Below are positions 18,110-27,685 of a stretch of 64,000 bases of DNA, piece by piece. The position numbers and the translations under genes are program-made. Source of the DNA: Azomonas agilis (lineage in GTDB: Bacteria > Pseudomonadota > Gammaproteobacteria > Pseudomonadales > Pseudomonadaceae); the NCBI RefSeq assembly GCF_007830255.1, contig NZ_VLKG01000011.1, forward strand, positions 1 to 64,000. The letters run 5' to 3'. Under the pieces are notes generated by a model. It did not search any database. It was given only the letters and a program-made list of their open reading frames with translations, and had not been told where the DNA came from. Numbering within the stretch: the stretch's first letter is position 1; every line of letters starts with the position of its first letter.

Positions 18110-19642
18110 CTAAAGCTCTGGTGTATCACGACCAAAAGCATCTTGCTGCCAGCCACCGCCTAAGGCTTTAAACAGATTGACCTCACTCACCTGCTGATTA
18201 AGCCGATCATCAATCAAAGCCTGTTGTACCGTGAACAGCTCGCGCTGGGCATCCAAAAGCGTCAAATAATTATCTACACCGGCCCAATAACGCAGCTCCG
18301 CCAGATTGTAATAATCTTGGTTAGCCTGCACTAAGTCCTCTCGGGCCTTTACTTGGCGCACATAGGTGGTGCGCGCGCTCAAACCATCATTCACTTCCCG
18401 GAAGGCTGTTTGAATGCTCTTTTCATACTGAGTAATACGCACATCTTTGGAGAGCTCGGCATACTTAAGACTTGCTTTTAACCGCCCAGCCGTGAAAATC
18501 GGCACACTGATACGTGGGATAAACTCCCAATAACCGGAGCCTGCATCAAATAAGTCTGAGCTTTGCGAACTTGCAGTACCGGCTGAAGTGGTTAAAGCAA
18601 TAGTAGGGAAAAAAGCCGCGCGCGCTGCACCAATATTGGCATTCGCCGCCTTAAGCTGAGACTCAGCCTCCATAATATCTGGACGCTGGAGTAGCAAATC
18701 AGAAGGCAGCCCCGTAGCAAAGCTGGTCAATAGTTCCTTCTCAACTTTGATATCAGGGGTTAAGTTGGCCGGAATTTTTTTGCCCACCAGTAGCGTCAGC
18801 TCATTGCGATCTAAGTCAACTTCACGCGCATAACGCTCCATAGCGGCGCGGGTACTTTCCACCGAGCTACGGGCTTGGCTCACCTCCATAGCCGAAGAAA
18901 CACCCGCATTCAGACGCGCTTCGGTCAGTGCCAAGGTCTGCTCATGGGTTTTTAGGGTATCTTTGGCCAGTTGCAGTTGAGTCAAATTAGCGCGCCAGCT
19001 CAACCAGACATTAGCCACGCTAGCAACTAGAGTCACCTGAGTGCTACGCCGTGCTGACTCGGAAGCAAAGTAGTTTTGTAGTGCCTCTTCTTGCAGGCTG
19101 GCCAGTCGGCCAAATAAATCGGCCTCCCAAGAAAGCCCCAGAGTCACGCTGTACCAACTGGAGATGGAACCACTGTTGCTGCTATTACCACTGCCTATGT
19201 AACCGCCATCGGTGCTGCCACTGCTGCTACCACCCCCACTGCTGCCACCATCACTACTACCTCCACTTCCCGCTCCACTGCCGCTGCTACCACCTGAACT
19301 CATGGCGGGTAAACGACGGCGGCTGGCTACGCTGTTGATGTTAGCCTGTGGAAATCGTTCAGCCCTCTGGATGATGTGCTGCTGTCGGTACGACTGCACA
19401 TTCAAGGCTGCAACCTTTAAATCCTTATTATTTTCCAAAGCCAGCGAAATCACTTGGCGCAACGCAGGATCGCGGAAGAAGCTACGCCAACCAATATCCA
19501 GCGGTTGGCTCTGATCTGGTGTCGATTTTGCCGGTGCTTCGTACTGATCCTCTACGGGCAAATAAGGCCGCAAGTAGTCTGGAATCATGGAGCAGCCGCT
19601 TAGGGCCATCAGTATAGCCAGCCCCAATAAGGACTTTTTCAC
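18110..19642 (-). CDS. Outer-membrane efflux lipoprotein of the RND tripartite pump (OprM/NodT family)
   Basis: Forms the outer-membrane exit duct of the drug pump. A lipoprotein signal peptide ends at a lipobox LSGC with C17, followed by two OEP repeats. Residues about 114-162 are an almost pure Gly/Ser tract. By comparison with OprM it falls in the first extracellular loop of the beta barrel, between ASRRRLPAM and [18 protein letters not shown], both of which are conserved. It is 510 residues, longer than typical by roughly that loop. Translation begins with GTG overlapping the pump gene's stop codon (GTGA), so the two are coupled. Third gene of the operon. Confidence 0.94.
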   Translation of the reverse strand: MKKSLLGLAILMALSGCSMIPDYLRPYLPVEDQYEAPAKSTPDQSQPLDIGWRSFFRDPALRQVISLALENNKDLKVAALNVQSYRQQHIIQRAERFPQANINSVASRRRLPAMSSGGSSGSGAGSGGSSDGGSSGGGSSSGSTDGGYIGSGNSSNSGSISSWYSVTLGLSWEADLFGRLASLQEEALQNYFASESARRSTQVTLVASVANVWLSWRANLTQLQLAKDTLKTHEQTLALTEARLNAGVSSAMEVSQARSSVESTRAAMERYAREVDLDRNELTLLVGKKIPANLTPDIKVEKELLTSFATGLPSDLLLQRPDIMEAESQLKAANANIGAARAAFFPTIALTTSAGTASSQSSDLFDAGSGYWEFIPRISVPIFTAGRLKASLKYAELSKDVRITQYEKSIQTAFREVNDGLSARTTYVRQVKAREDLVQANQDYYNLAELRYWAGVDNYLTLLDAQRELFTVQQALIDDRLNQQVSEVNLFKALGGGWQQDAFGRDTPEL

Positions 19643-22600
19643 TCTGCCGCCCTCCCTGAAGGCTGTTCAGGCTTTTTAGATAGTGCCGTGATCACTACAA
19701 AGAACAGAGGTACCCAGAACAGAACCAGTGTTGTAGCACTAATCATACCGCCCAAAACTCCGGTACCAATGGCATGAGCACTGCCCGCACCGGCTCCTTT
19801 AGCGATGGCCAGAGGCAGCACCCCCAAACTAAAGGCTAGAGAAGTCATCACAATGGGGCGTAAACGCATACGACAAGCTTCCACTGCGGCCTCAAAGGCT
19901 GATTTACCCTGCTCATGCAGATCTTTAGCAAACTCTACAATCAAAATAGCGTTTTTAGCGGTCAAGCCCACTGTGGTTAACAGTCCCACTTGGAAGAAGA
20001 TATCGTTGGATAGGTCACGCCACAAAGTGGCTACTACCGCACCCAATACCCCCAGAGGAACCACTAACATGACGGCAAAGGGAATCGACCAACTTTCGTA
20101 CAGGGCAGCCAAGCACAAAAATACGACCAATAGCGACAAGGCATACAAGGCCGGAGCTAAGTTGCCCGACATTTGCTCTTCATAGGAAACCGCAGTCCAA
20201 GAATAGCCAATGCCGGGCGGTAGTTTGGCAATGATGTCGGCCACCGCCTTCATCGCATCCCCAGAACTGTAGCCATCGGCAGGACGACCCAAGATTTCAA
20301 TGGCCGAAATGCCGTTATAGCGCTCTAACTTGGGCGACCCGTAAACCCACTCGCCGGTGGCAAAGGCACTGAAGGGCACCATGCGACCCTGTTCGTTACG
20401 CACAAACCAATCGTTGAAGTTTTCGGGGGACATACGGGCTTCAGCCGTTCCCTGCATAAATACCTTCTTCACCCGACCGCGATCAATAAAGTCGTTGACG
20501 TAACTAGAACCCCAACCTGATGACAGAATGTTGTTGATTTCTGTTAAAGAGACCCCCAAGGCCCGTGCTTTCTCATCATCAATCAGCAAACGGTATTGAG
20601 GCTCATCGTTCAAACCATTGGGACGAACAGCCGTTAGTACAGGGCTTTGCGCTGCTAATCCTAAAAACTGATTACGCGCTTGCATCAGTACTTCGTGACC
20701 TAAGCCGGTGCGATCTTCCAAAAACAGGTTAAAGCCCGAAGCGTTACCCAACTCCATCACCGCAGGAGGCGCAAAGGCAAACACCATGGCATCCCTAAAT
20801 CCTGCAAAACGTTGCTGAGCACGAGCAATCAGGGCAAATACATCTTGCCCCGGTGCTTGACGTTCAGCCCAAGGTTTAAGGTTCACGAAGGCCAAACCGG
20901 AGTTTTGTCCACGCCCCGCAAAGTTAAAGCCGGTCACGGTAAAAGCTGAAGCTACGATGTCAGACTCCTCTTTCAGGAGGTAGTCACGCATGGCATCCAC
21001 CGTTTGCTGGGTACGCTCAGCTGTGGAGCCCGGTGGTGTCTGCACTTGAACGAACATCACACCCTGATCTTCGTTCGGCAAGAAGGCTGTCGGTACTTGA
21101 GTAAACAGATAACCCACAGCGCCTACTATGCCTAGATAAACCAGCATAAAGGGCAGTTTATGATGCAAAATCCCGCGCACTCCCTGTCCGTACCGATGCA
21201 CTCCCCGATCAAAAGTACGGTTAAACCAGCCGAAAAACCCTCGTTTTTCATGGTGATCATGGTCAGAAGGCTTGAGCAAACTGGCACACAGCGTAGGAGT
21301 AAAAATCAGCGCCACCAATACCGACAAGGTCATGGCAGCGGCGATGGTAATGGAGAACTGGCGATAGATAATACCCGCTGAACCGGTAAAGAAGGCCATC
21401 GGCAAGAATACCGCCGACAGTACCAAGCCGATCCCCACCAAAGCGCCTTGAATCTGATCCATCGACTTACGGGTGGCTTCTACGGGAGATAATCCCTCCT
21501 CAGCCATCAGCCGCTCGACGTTTTCCACCACTACAATGGCATCGTCCACCAACAGACCAATAGCCAGCACCATCGCAAACATGGTCAGGGTATTAATGGT
21601 GAAACCACAGGCCGCCAGTACCGCAAAAGTACCTAGCAACACCACCGGCACGGCTAAGGTGGGAATCAAGGTAGCGCGGAAGCTCTGTAGGAACAGGTAC
21701 ATCACCAAAAATACCAGTCCAATGGCTTCAAACAGGGTTTGTACCACCGTCATGATGGAGGCGGAAATCACCGGCGATGTATCGTAGGGGTAAACCACCT
21801 CAACCCCTTCGGGCAAAAAGGGCTCCAATTTAGCCATAGTTGCCCGTACCCCTTTAGCTGTCTCTAGGGCATTGGCTCCGGTCGCCAACTTAACCCCAAT
21901 ACCACTGGCGGGCATACCGTTATACAAGGAGGATAGGTTGGCATCCTGTGAGCTGAGCTCAACGGTAGCCACATCACCTAAGCGTACCTGTGAACCGTCT
22001 TGATTCACTCTAAGCAGAATCTTCCGAAACTCTTCCGGTGTTTTTAAGCGGGTTTTACCGATGATGGTTGCAGTCAATTGTTGGCCGGGAACCGCCGGTA
22101 AGCCCCCCAATTGTCCTGAAGAAATCTGCACGTTTTGCGCATTAATGGCATTACGCACATCTACAGGAGTCAGTTGATAGTTATTCAGACGCGCCGGATC
22201 TAACCAGATGCGCATGGCGTATTGAGTACCAAACACCTGAAAGTCACCCACCCCCCGCGTCCGAGAAATGGAGTCTTGGATGTTGGACACAATGTAGTCC
22301 GCCAAATCACCGCGATCCAAACGGCCATCGGTGGACACTAAACCGAGTACCATCAAAAAGCTGGTGGCGGACTTAGTCACTCGAATCCCTTGCTGTTGTA
22401 CTTCTTGAGGCAGCATGGGAGTGGCCAATTGCAGCTTGTTCTGTACCTGTACCTGAGCAATATCTGGGTTAGTCCCCTGATCGAAGGTAACGGTGATGGT
22501 CATGTTGCCATCGGAATAGCTTTGCGAGGAGATGTAGCGCAAACCATCCAAGCCGTTCAGTTGTTGCTCAATCACCTGTACCACGGTGTCCTGTACCGTT

Positions 22601-22764
22601 TGTGCTGAAGCTCCGGGATAACTCACAGAAATAGCAACCGCAGGTGCTGCAATACTGGGATATTGGTTAATGGGCAAGCGCAAGATGGACAGCGCTCCAA
22701 TCAACATCACCAACAGGGCCAACACCCAAGCAAAAATAGGACGATCAATAAAAAACCGCGACAT
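19639..22764 (-). CDS. RND multidrug efflux transporter, HAE1 family (AcrB/MexB-like)
   Basis: Inner-membrane proton/drug antiporter, 1041 residues, the usual size. The proton-relay residues are intact: paired aspartates in [14 protein letters not shown] and the lysine in [12 protein letters not shown]. The N terminus [16 protein letters not shown] is typical of the family, and twelve membrane helices with two large periplasmic loops fit. A GAGGAT ribosome site precedes the ATG. It lies between the adaptor gene (9-base gap) and the outer-membrane channel gene, so all three parts of the pump are present. Substrates cannot be inferred from the sequence. Confidence 0.96.
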   Translation of the reverse strand: MSRFFIDRPIFAWVLALLVMLIGALSILRLPINQYPSIAAPAVAISVSYPGASAQTVQDTVVQVIEQQLNGLDGLRYISSQSYSDGNMTITVTFDQGTNPDIAQVQVQNKLQLATPMLPQEVQQQGIRVTKSATSFLMVLGLVSTDGRLDRGDLADYIVSNIQDSISRTRGVGDFQVFGTQYAMRIWLDPARLNNYQLTPVDVRNAINAQNVQISSGQLGGLPAVPGQQLTATIIGKTRLKTPEEFRKILLRVNQDGSQVRLGDVATVELSSQDANLSSLYNGMPASGIGVKLATGANALETAKGVRATMAKLEPFLPEGVEVVYPYDTSPVISASIMTVVQTLFEAIGLVFLVMYLFLQSFRATLIPTLAVPVVLLGTFAVLAACGFTINTLTMFAMVLAIGLLVDDAIVVVENVERLMAEEGLSPVEATRKSMDQIQGALVGIGLVLSAVFLPMAFFTGSAGIIYRQFSITIAAAMTLSVLVALIFTPTLCASLLKPSDHDHHEKRGFFGWFNRTFDRGVHRYGQGVRGILHHKLPFMLVYLGIVGAVGYLFTQVPTAFLPNEDQGVMFVQVQTPPGSTAERTQQTVDAMRDYLLKEESDIVASAFTVTGFNFAGRGQNSGLAFVNLKPWAERQAPGQDVFALIARAQQRFAGFRDAMVFAFAPPAVMELGNASGFNLFLEDRTGLGHEVLMQARNQFLGLAAQSPVLTAVRPNGLNDEPQYRLLIDDEKARALGVSLTEINNILSSGWGSSYVNDFIDRGRVKKVFMQGTAEARMSPENFNDWFVRNEQGRMVPFSAFATGEWVYGSPKLERYNGISAIEILGRPADGYSSGDAMKAVADIIAKLPPGIGYSWTAVSYEEQMSGNLAPALYALSLLVVFLCLAALYESWSIPFAVMLVVPLGVLGAVVATLWRDLSNDIFFQVGLLTTVGLTAKNAILIVEFAKDLHEQGKSAFEAAVEACRMRLRPIVMTSLAFSLGVLPLAIAKGAGAGSAHAIGTGVLGGMISATTLVLFWVPLFFVVITALSKKPEQPSGRAAE

Positions 22765-22773
22765 ATCCTATCC

Positions 22774-23979
22774 TCAACCGGACTGAGCAGGCCGGTCAGC
22801 TCCGCCCTGTGTATCAACACTGCTCTGCATATCAACATTGGTAGCAGGAGCTACCCGTACTTCAATACCCGGTTTGATGAACTGTAAACCCTCAGTAATC
22901 AAACGATCACCCTCATGCAAGCCTTCAGTAATCAACCAACGATTGCCAACAGTGCGGCTTGTTTTCACACGCCGTACCTCAACCCGATTTTCAGCGTTGA
23001 CCACCATGGCAGAGGGCTGGCCGGTTGAGTCACGGGTAATACCTTGCTGAGGTGCCAAAATCGCTGCAGTTCTAACTCCTTCGGTCAGCTGAGCATGCAC
23101 AAACATACCGGGCAGCAACAGGCGCTTAGGATTAGGAAAAATGGCTCGCAGAGTAACCGAGCCGGTACTTTGGTCAACGGATACTTCAGCCAACTCTAAT
23201 TTGCCCTCTAAGGGGTATTGGCTGCCGTCCTCCAAGGTCAAACTGACTTTGGCGGTGTTCTCTCCAACCTTTTCTAAGCGCCCTTCATCCAAATCACGGC
23301 GCAGACGCAACAACTCACGCACGGGCTGAGTCACATCCACATAGATAGGATCGAGCTGGTAAATAACCGTCATTGGCTGGGTTTGCCCGTTGCCGACCAA
23401 AGCACCCTCAGTCACCAAAGTTCTACCAATACGCCCAGAAATTGGGGCCATCACTCGGGTATAGCGCAGATTGATCTGGGCTTGCTCGACGGCAGCAGAA
23501 GCCTGCTCTACGGTGGCAGAAGACTGCAACATGGCTGAGCGTGCATCCTCATACGCTTGGCGACTCACGGCTCGGTCTTCAACCAAGTCAGCGTAGCGAT
23601 TGGATAAAGCACGGCTAGAAGCTAAGCCGGCCTGCGCATTTTTTAAAGTAGCCTGTGCATTTTTTAAGGCAGCTTGGTACATGGAAGGATCAATTTGATA
23701 CAACTGCTGACCCGCAGTCACCTCAACCCCTTCAGTAAACAAACGTTTTTGAACAATGCCATCAACCTGTGGCCGAACCTCTGCAACCCGAAAAGATTGG
23801 GTACGTCCTGGTAAATCGGTGGTTAAGGCTAAGGATTCCGTTTTTAGGGTGACAATTCCTACCAGTGGTGCAGGAGGAGGGGCCGCAGCAGCGGGGGTGG
23901 CTTCTTCTTTACAAGCCGTCACAGCAAAAGGCAAGGCCAACAAGGCCAATGCGCGGCCAAGGGATGGAATGGATATCAT
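22774..23979 (-). CDS. RND efflux periplasmic adaptor lipoprotein (AcrA/MexA family)
   Basis: Membrane-fusion protein that joins the pump to the outer-membrane channel. The chosen ATG at 23979 gives a lipoprotein signal (lipobox VTAC at residues about 20-23) and AAGAGG six bases upstream. A longer frame to 24126 would run through the promoter and has no signal peptide, so it is rejected. Domains in order: beta-barrel/lipoyl half (VRPQVDGIVQKRLF), alpha-helical hairpin with Ala-rich repeats, second lipoyl half (TRVMAPISGRIG), beta barrel and membrane-proximal domain. The length is 401 residues, as expected. First gene of the operon. Confidence 0.94.
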   Translation of the reverse strand: MISIPSLGRALALLALPFAVTACKEEATPAAAAPPPAPLVGIVTLKTESLALTTDLPGRTQSFRVAEVRPQVDGIVQKRLFTEGVEVTAGQQLYQIDPSMYQAALKNAQATLKNAQAGLASSRALSNRYADLVEDRAVSRQAYEDARSAMLQSSATVEQASAAVEQAQINLRYTRVMAPISGRIGRTLVTEGALVGNGQTQPMTVIYQLDPIYVDVTQPVRELLRLRRDLDEGRLEKVGENTAKVSLTLEDGSQYPLEGKLELAEVSVDQSTGSVTLRAIFPNPKRLLLPGMFVHAQLTEGVRTAAILAPQQGITRDSTGQPSAMVVNAENRVEVRRVKTSRTVGNRWLITEGLHEGDRLITEGLQFIKPGIEVRVAPATNVDMQSSVDTQGGADRPAQSG

Positions 23980-24043
23980 GCAAAACCTCTTGGGCAGGCT
24001 AATTGCCGCAGAAACGCCCTGACACAGGTAATAAAGGTTTCCG

Positions 24044-24073
24044 AATATAATTACATTCAAATATGTCTGTAAA
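24044..24073 (-). promoter_or_regulatory. Promoter and dyad operator of the RND efflux operon
   Basis: On the minus strand TTTACA (24068-24073) and TATATT (24044-24049) make a promoter with an 18-bp spacer. A 22-bp imperfect palindrome at 24051-24072 (TTACA..CA.AT.TG..TGTAA, 16 of 22 positions symmetric) covers the -35 box and spacer, as a TetR-type repressor site does at acrAB. No TetR gene is adjacent; bioA is divergent. The repressor would have to be encoded elsewhere. Confidence 0.65.
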
Positions 24074-24192
24074 TAAGCAGCCTTATCGAAATATTGCAAG
24101 TAGTCTCTGTACAACGAGTAAGCCATGTAGTGTGCAGACCAAGGCCTTAGCAGACGAATCGAATCCTACAAAGTTAATTATTGGAGCAATTG

Positions 24193-25599
24193 ATGAGTGA
24201 AAATCATCGCTGGATGCAACGTGATCTCGCTGTACTCTGGCATCCCTGTACCCAGATGAAAGACCACGAACAGCTCCCACTCATTCCCATCCGCCGCGCA
24301 GAAGGTATTTGGCTGGAAGACTTCGAGGGCAAGCGCTACCTAGATGCCGTGAGCTCGTGGTGGGTGAATGTATTCGGACACGCCAATCCACGCATTAATG
24401 CCCGCATCCGCCAACAGCTAGAGCAGTTAGAGCATGTCATGTTAGCAGGGTTCAGCCACGCTCCTGTGATTGAGTTATCCGAGCGCTTGGTCCAGATCAC
24501 TCCAGAGGGGCTCTCGCGGGTATTTTATGCCGATAATGGCTCATCTGGCATCGAAGTAGCGCTTAAAATGAGCTATCACTACTGGCGTAATCTGGGGCAG
24601 TCTGAAAAAAAACGCTTTGTGACACTCACTAACAGTTATCACGGCGAAACCATCGCCGCCATGTCGGTGGGGGATGTTCCCCTATTCACTGATACCTACA
24701 AACCACTGCTGCTGGATTGTTTTAAAGTGCCCAGCCCCGATTGTTACCTTCGCCCGGAAGGAGTCAGTTGGGAAGAACATTCTCAAGCTCTGTTTGTACC
24801 TATGGAGCAATGCCTAGCCGATCACCACCACGAAATTGCTGCCGTAATCGTTGAACCTTTGATTCAAGGCGCGGGTGGTATGCGCATGTACCATCCAATC
24901 TACCTCAAGCTATTGCGCGAAGCCTGTGATCGCTATGGAGTACATCTGATCGCCGATGAAATTGCCGTGGGTTTTGGACGTACCGGAACCTTGTTTGCCT
25001 GTGAGCAAGCCCAAATCAGTCCCGATTTTATGGTGCTGTCTAAAGCTTTAACGGGCGGCTATTTACCCATGGCCGCCGTTTTAACCACGGATCAGGTCTA
25101 TCAGGCTTTTTACGATGACTACAGTACTCTGCGTGCCTTCTTGCATTCTCACACCTACACCGGCAATCCTCTGGCCTGTGCCGCTGCTTTGGCTACCCTC
25201 GATATTTTTGCGGAAGATCGAGTGATTGAACGCAATCAAGGCTTAGCAACCCATATGCGCAAAGCCACAGCCCACCTCAGTGATCATCCTCATGTGGCTG
25301 AGGTGCGCCAAACTGGCATGGTACTGGCCATTGAGCTGGTGCAGGATAAAGCCAGCAAAACCCCCTATCCTTGGCAACAGCGGCGCGGTTTGGCTGTCTA
25401 TCAACACGCCTTAGAGCGTGGGGCTTTGCTGCGGCCTTTAGGAAATGTGGTGTATTTTTTACCGCCGTACATCATTACCCCTGAGCAAATAGATTTTTTA
25501 GCCGAAGTCGCTACTGAGGGTATTGATCGTGCCACCCAACAAAAAGTGCAGGTAGCTGTTTCAGCCTGTGCGCCTGACCAGTTTCGTGATCCCGGTTAG
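24193..25599 (+). CDS. bioA: Adenosylmethionine-8-amino-7-oxononanoate aminotransferase
   Basis: PLP enzyme of biotin synthesis that converts KAPA to DAPA using S-adenosylmethionine as amino donor. Signatures are the N-terminal LWHPCTQMKDHE, SSWWVNVFGHANPRIN, the PLP aspartate in HLIADEIAVGFGRTGT, and the lysine in SKALTGGYLPMAAVL. The ATG at 24193 follows GGAG by seven bases; an in-frame TTG four codons earlier is less likely. At 468 residues it has a short extra C-terminal tail of about 25 residues after the family's normal end. The other biotin genes are not adjacent; the gene stands alone between the efflux promoter and manC. Confidence 0.96.
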   Translation: MSENHRWMQRDLAVLWHPCTQMKDHEQLPLIPIRRAEGIWLEDFEGKRYLDAVSSWWVNVFGHANPRINARIRQQLEQLEHVMLAGFSHAPVIELSERLVQITPEGLSRVFYADNGSSGIEVALKMSYHYWRNLGQSEKKRFVTLTNSYHGETIAAMSVGDVPLFTDTYKPLLLDCFKVPSPDCYLRPEGVSWEEHSQALFVPMEQCLADHHHEIAAVIVEPLIQGAGGMRMYHPIYLKLLREACDRYGVHLIADEIAVGFGRTGTLFACEQAQISPDFMVLSKALTGGYLPMAAVLTTDQVYQAFYDDYSTLRAFLHSHTYTGNPLACAAALATLDIFAEDRVIERNQGLATHMRKATAHLSDHPHVAEVRQTGMVLAIELVQDKASKTPYPWQQRRGLAVYQHALERGALLRPLGNVVYFLPPYIITPEQIDFLAEVATEGIDRATQQKVQVAVSACAPDQFRDPG

Positions 25600-25618
25600 C
25601 GCAACAAAGCCCAAGGCT

Positions 25619-27058
25619 TCAGGAGGAAGTACGGCCATACTCGTCCTGAAGCCGCACAATATCATCCTCTCCCAAATAGGCACCGGACTGTACCTCAACC
25701 AAATGCAGCTCAATGCGCCCCGGATTCTCCAAGCAATGCACATGGCCCAAGGGAATGTAGGTGGATTGGTTTTCCGTCAGCAGCAGCTCTTTGCCTTCGA
25801 CCGTGACCTTAGCGGTACCACTGACCACCACCCAATGCTCCGCCCGATGATGGTGCATTTGCAAGGATAGGCGCTCACCGGGCTTGACCATGATGCGCTT
25901 CACTTGAAAACGCTCACCTTTGTCCATGCCCTCATACCAACCCCAAGGACGGTAAACCCGCACATGCTCTAAATGCTCACGACGTTGGCTTTGCTCAAAA
26001 AACTGAATCGCCCGCTTAACCTCCTGAGCTTTATCGCGGTGCATCACCAATACAGCATCAGCGGTTTCTACTACCACCACGTCCTCTAAACCAATGACCG
26101 CCACATGACGATGCTCAGCCCGTACATAGGAGTTTTGTGTGTCAGACACAAACACATCGCCTTGAATACAGTTGCCTTCAGCGTCTTTATCCGCAATTTG
26201 CCACAAGCTGGCCCAAGAGCCCACGTCACTCCAACCAAAGCTGGCGGGAATCACCGCCGCCTGTTGGGTAGACTGCATGACCGCGTAATCAATTGAGTCC
26301 GAGGGGCAACCCACAAAAGCTTCTTGATCGGGACGACAAAATCCAAGGTCATCCGTCCGTGCCTTCCAAGCCTGAGCAACAGCCTCAAAAATATCCGGAC
26401 GATGGGTTTGCAATTCATCCAAATAGCGGCGGGCTGTCAGAACGAACATGCCACTGTTCCAGACGTAATTGCCCTCAGCCAAAAAACGCTGAGCCGTTTG
26501 CTGATCCGGTTTTTCTACAAAGGACAGCACTTGGCAGCTAGGATTCTCCGAGGATAAGTCAGATAAAGCCTCGCCCATACGAATGTAACCATAGCCAGTC
26601 TCAGGGTGCGTAGGCACAATGCCAAAGGTCACCAAATAACCCGCTTCAGCGGCTGGAATGGCCTGGTATACCGCAGCCTTAAAAGCAGCTTGGTCATCAA
26701 TGACATGATCGGCAGGTAATACCAGCATCACCGCTTCAGGATCAGTTTCCATCAGCTTAAGTGCTGCTAAAGCAATGGCTGGTGCTGTGTTGCGACCTAT
26801 GGGCTCAAGAATAATGCTGGCGGGCGTATGCTGAATTTCTTGCAGTTGCTCTCTAATGAGGAAGCGGTGCTCGTTATTGCAAATCAGGATTGAGGATTGA
26901 GCCCCTGCGATACTATCCACACGCCGGATCGTAGCCTGTAGTAGGCTGGCTTGCTCCGTCAGTGCCAACAACTGCTTTGGCATGGCTGCACGGGATAGAG
27001 GCCACAACCTAGTACCACTCCCCCCCGATAGGATAACGGGATGAAATCTTCGATGCAT
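25619..27058 (-). CDS. manC: Mannose-1-phosphate guanylyltransferase / mannose-6-phosphate isomerase
   Basis: Bifunctional enzyme that supplies GDP-mannose for polysaccharides (AlgA/CpsB/ManC family). The N-terminal nucleotidyltransferase has ILSGGSGTRLWPLSR, and FVEKPD supports sugar-nucleotide binding. The C-terminal cupin isomerase has the metal-binding PGERLSLQMHHHRAEHW. 479 residues, the normal length; GAGG sits five bases before the ATG. It is the last gene of a minus-strand run of glycosyltransferase genes, which suggests its product feeds that glycan. The companion phosphomannomutase is not in the window. Confidence 0.95.
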   Translation of the reverse strand: MHRRFHPVILSGGSGTRLWPLSRAAMPKQLLALTEQASLLQATIRRVDSIAGAQSSILICNNEHRFLIREQLQEIQHTPASIILEPIGRNTAPAIALAALKLMETDPEAVMLVLPADHVIDDQAAFKAAVYQAIPAAEAGYLVTFGIVPTHPETGYGYIRMGEALSDLSSENPSCQVLSFVEKPDQQTAQRFLAEGNYVWNSGMFVLTARRYLDELQTHRPDIFEAVAQAWKARTDDLGFCRPDQEAFVGCPSDSIDYAVMQSTQQAAVIPASFGWSDVGSWASLWQIADKDAEGNCIQGDVFVSDTQNSYVRAEHRHVAVIGLEDVVVVETADAVLVMHRDKAQEVKRAIQFFEQSQRREHLEHVRVYRPWGWYEGMDKGERFQVKRIMVKPGERLSLQMHHHRAEHWVVVSGTAKVTVEGKELLLTENQSTYIPLGHVHCLENPGRIELHLVEVQSGAYLGEDDIVRLQDEYGRTSS

Positions 27059-27082
27059 AAAGGCCTCAGCAGTGATTACCGG

Positions 27083-27685
27083 TTAATGGCGACAGGCAAT
27101 AGCCCACAGATCATAGGATTTACCAGAGACAATACGAACCTCCGTAAATCCTGCTTGAAGTAACTTCTTACCTAAATAATCTCGCGTAAAACCAGAACGG
27201 TGTGCCATGTACTGGTTGCCTTGAGCAATAGCTTGTTGATGCCCAAATAGCATATCCATCGCCTTGATGGGCCCTGCTGGAGAGGTATAAATAACTGAAT
27301 CTAATTTACCCTCTACAATCAACTGCGCAATGGCTTTTAAATCCGGCAAGGTAATTAATGCAAAGCCGCCGGGTTTCAGTACACGGTACAGCTCCTGAAG
27401 CGCCTTGGGTACTTCACACCCCTCTAGGTGCTCTAAGTTATGCGAAGACCAAATGGCATCAACACTGGCATCTGCTACAGGGCTAAGATCGGTTAGGCTG
27501 GCCACAATATCAGGCTTAACACGCTCATCAATATCTAAACGCACCTCTTGCCAGTCTTCTGCGCGAAAACATTCGGGTAAACGTTCTGGGCCTGCCATAC
27601 CACAACCTACATGCAACAATTTCTTAGTACCCGGTTGCTTTAGGCAGGGAACAAAATGAGCTAGGTCAGTGTGCGTAATTTTCAT
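27083..27685 (-). CDS. Class I SAM-dependent methyltransferase
   Basis: A 200-residue cytosolic methyltransferase of the Methyltransf_11 type. Motif I is LLHVGCGM (residues 23-30), followed by an acidic residue at the end of strand 2 (LDID, 49-52) and the post-I block SVDAIWSSHNLEHL, with GGFALITLPDL as motif III. There is no signal peptide. The ATG overlaps the stop codon of the upstream glycosyltransferase gene (ATGA), so it is probably translationally coupled and acts on the same glycan or on a nucleotide sugar. The exact substrate cannot be told. Confidence 0.85.
   Translation of the reverse strand: MKITHTDLAHFVPCLKQPGTKKLLHVGCGMAGPERLPECFRAEDWQEVRLDIDERVKPDIVASLTDLSPVADASVDAIWSSHNLEHLEGCEVPKALQELYRVLKPGGFALITLPDLKAIAQLIVEGKLDSVIYTSPAGPIKAMDMLFGHQQAIAQGNQYMAHRSGFTRDYLGKKLLQAGFTEVRIVSGKSYDLWAIACRH

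Noticed and set aside
19157-19303. Gly/Ser tract as a sequencing or assembly error
   Set aside because: The reading frame is kept through the tract and both flanking strands of the channel are intact.
23980-24126. N-terminal extension of the efflux adaptor
   Set aside because: It would translate the promoter and operator and remove the lipoprotein signal from the N terminus.
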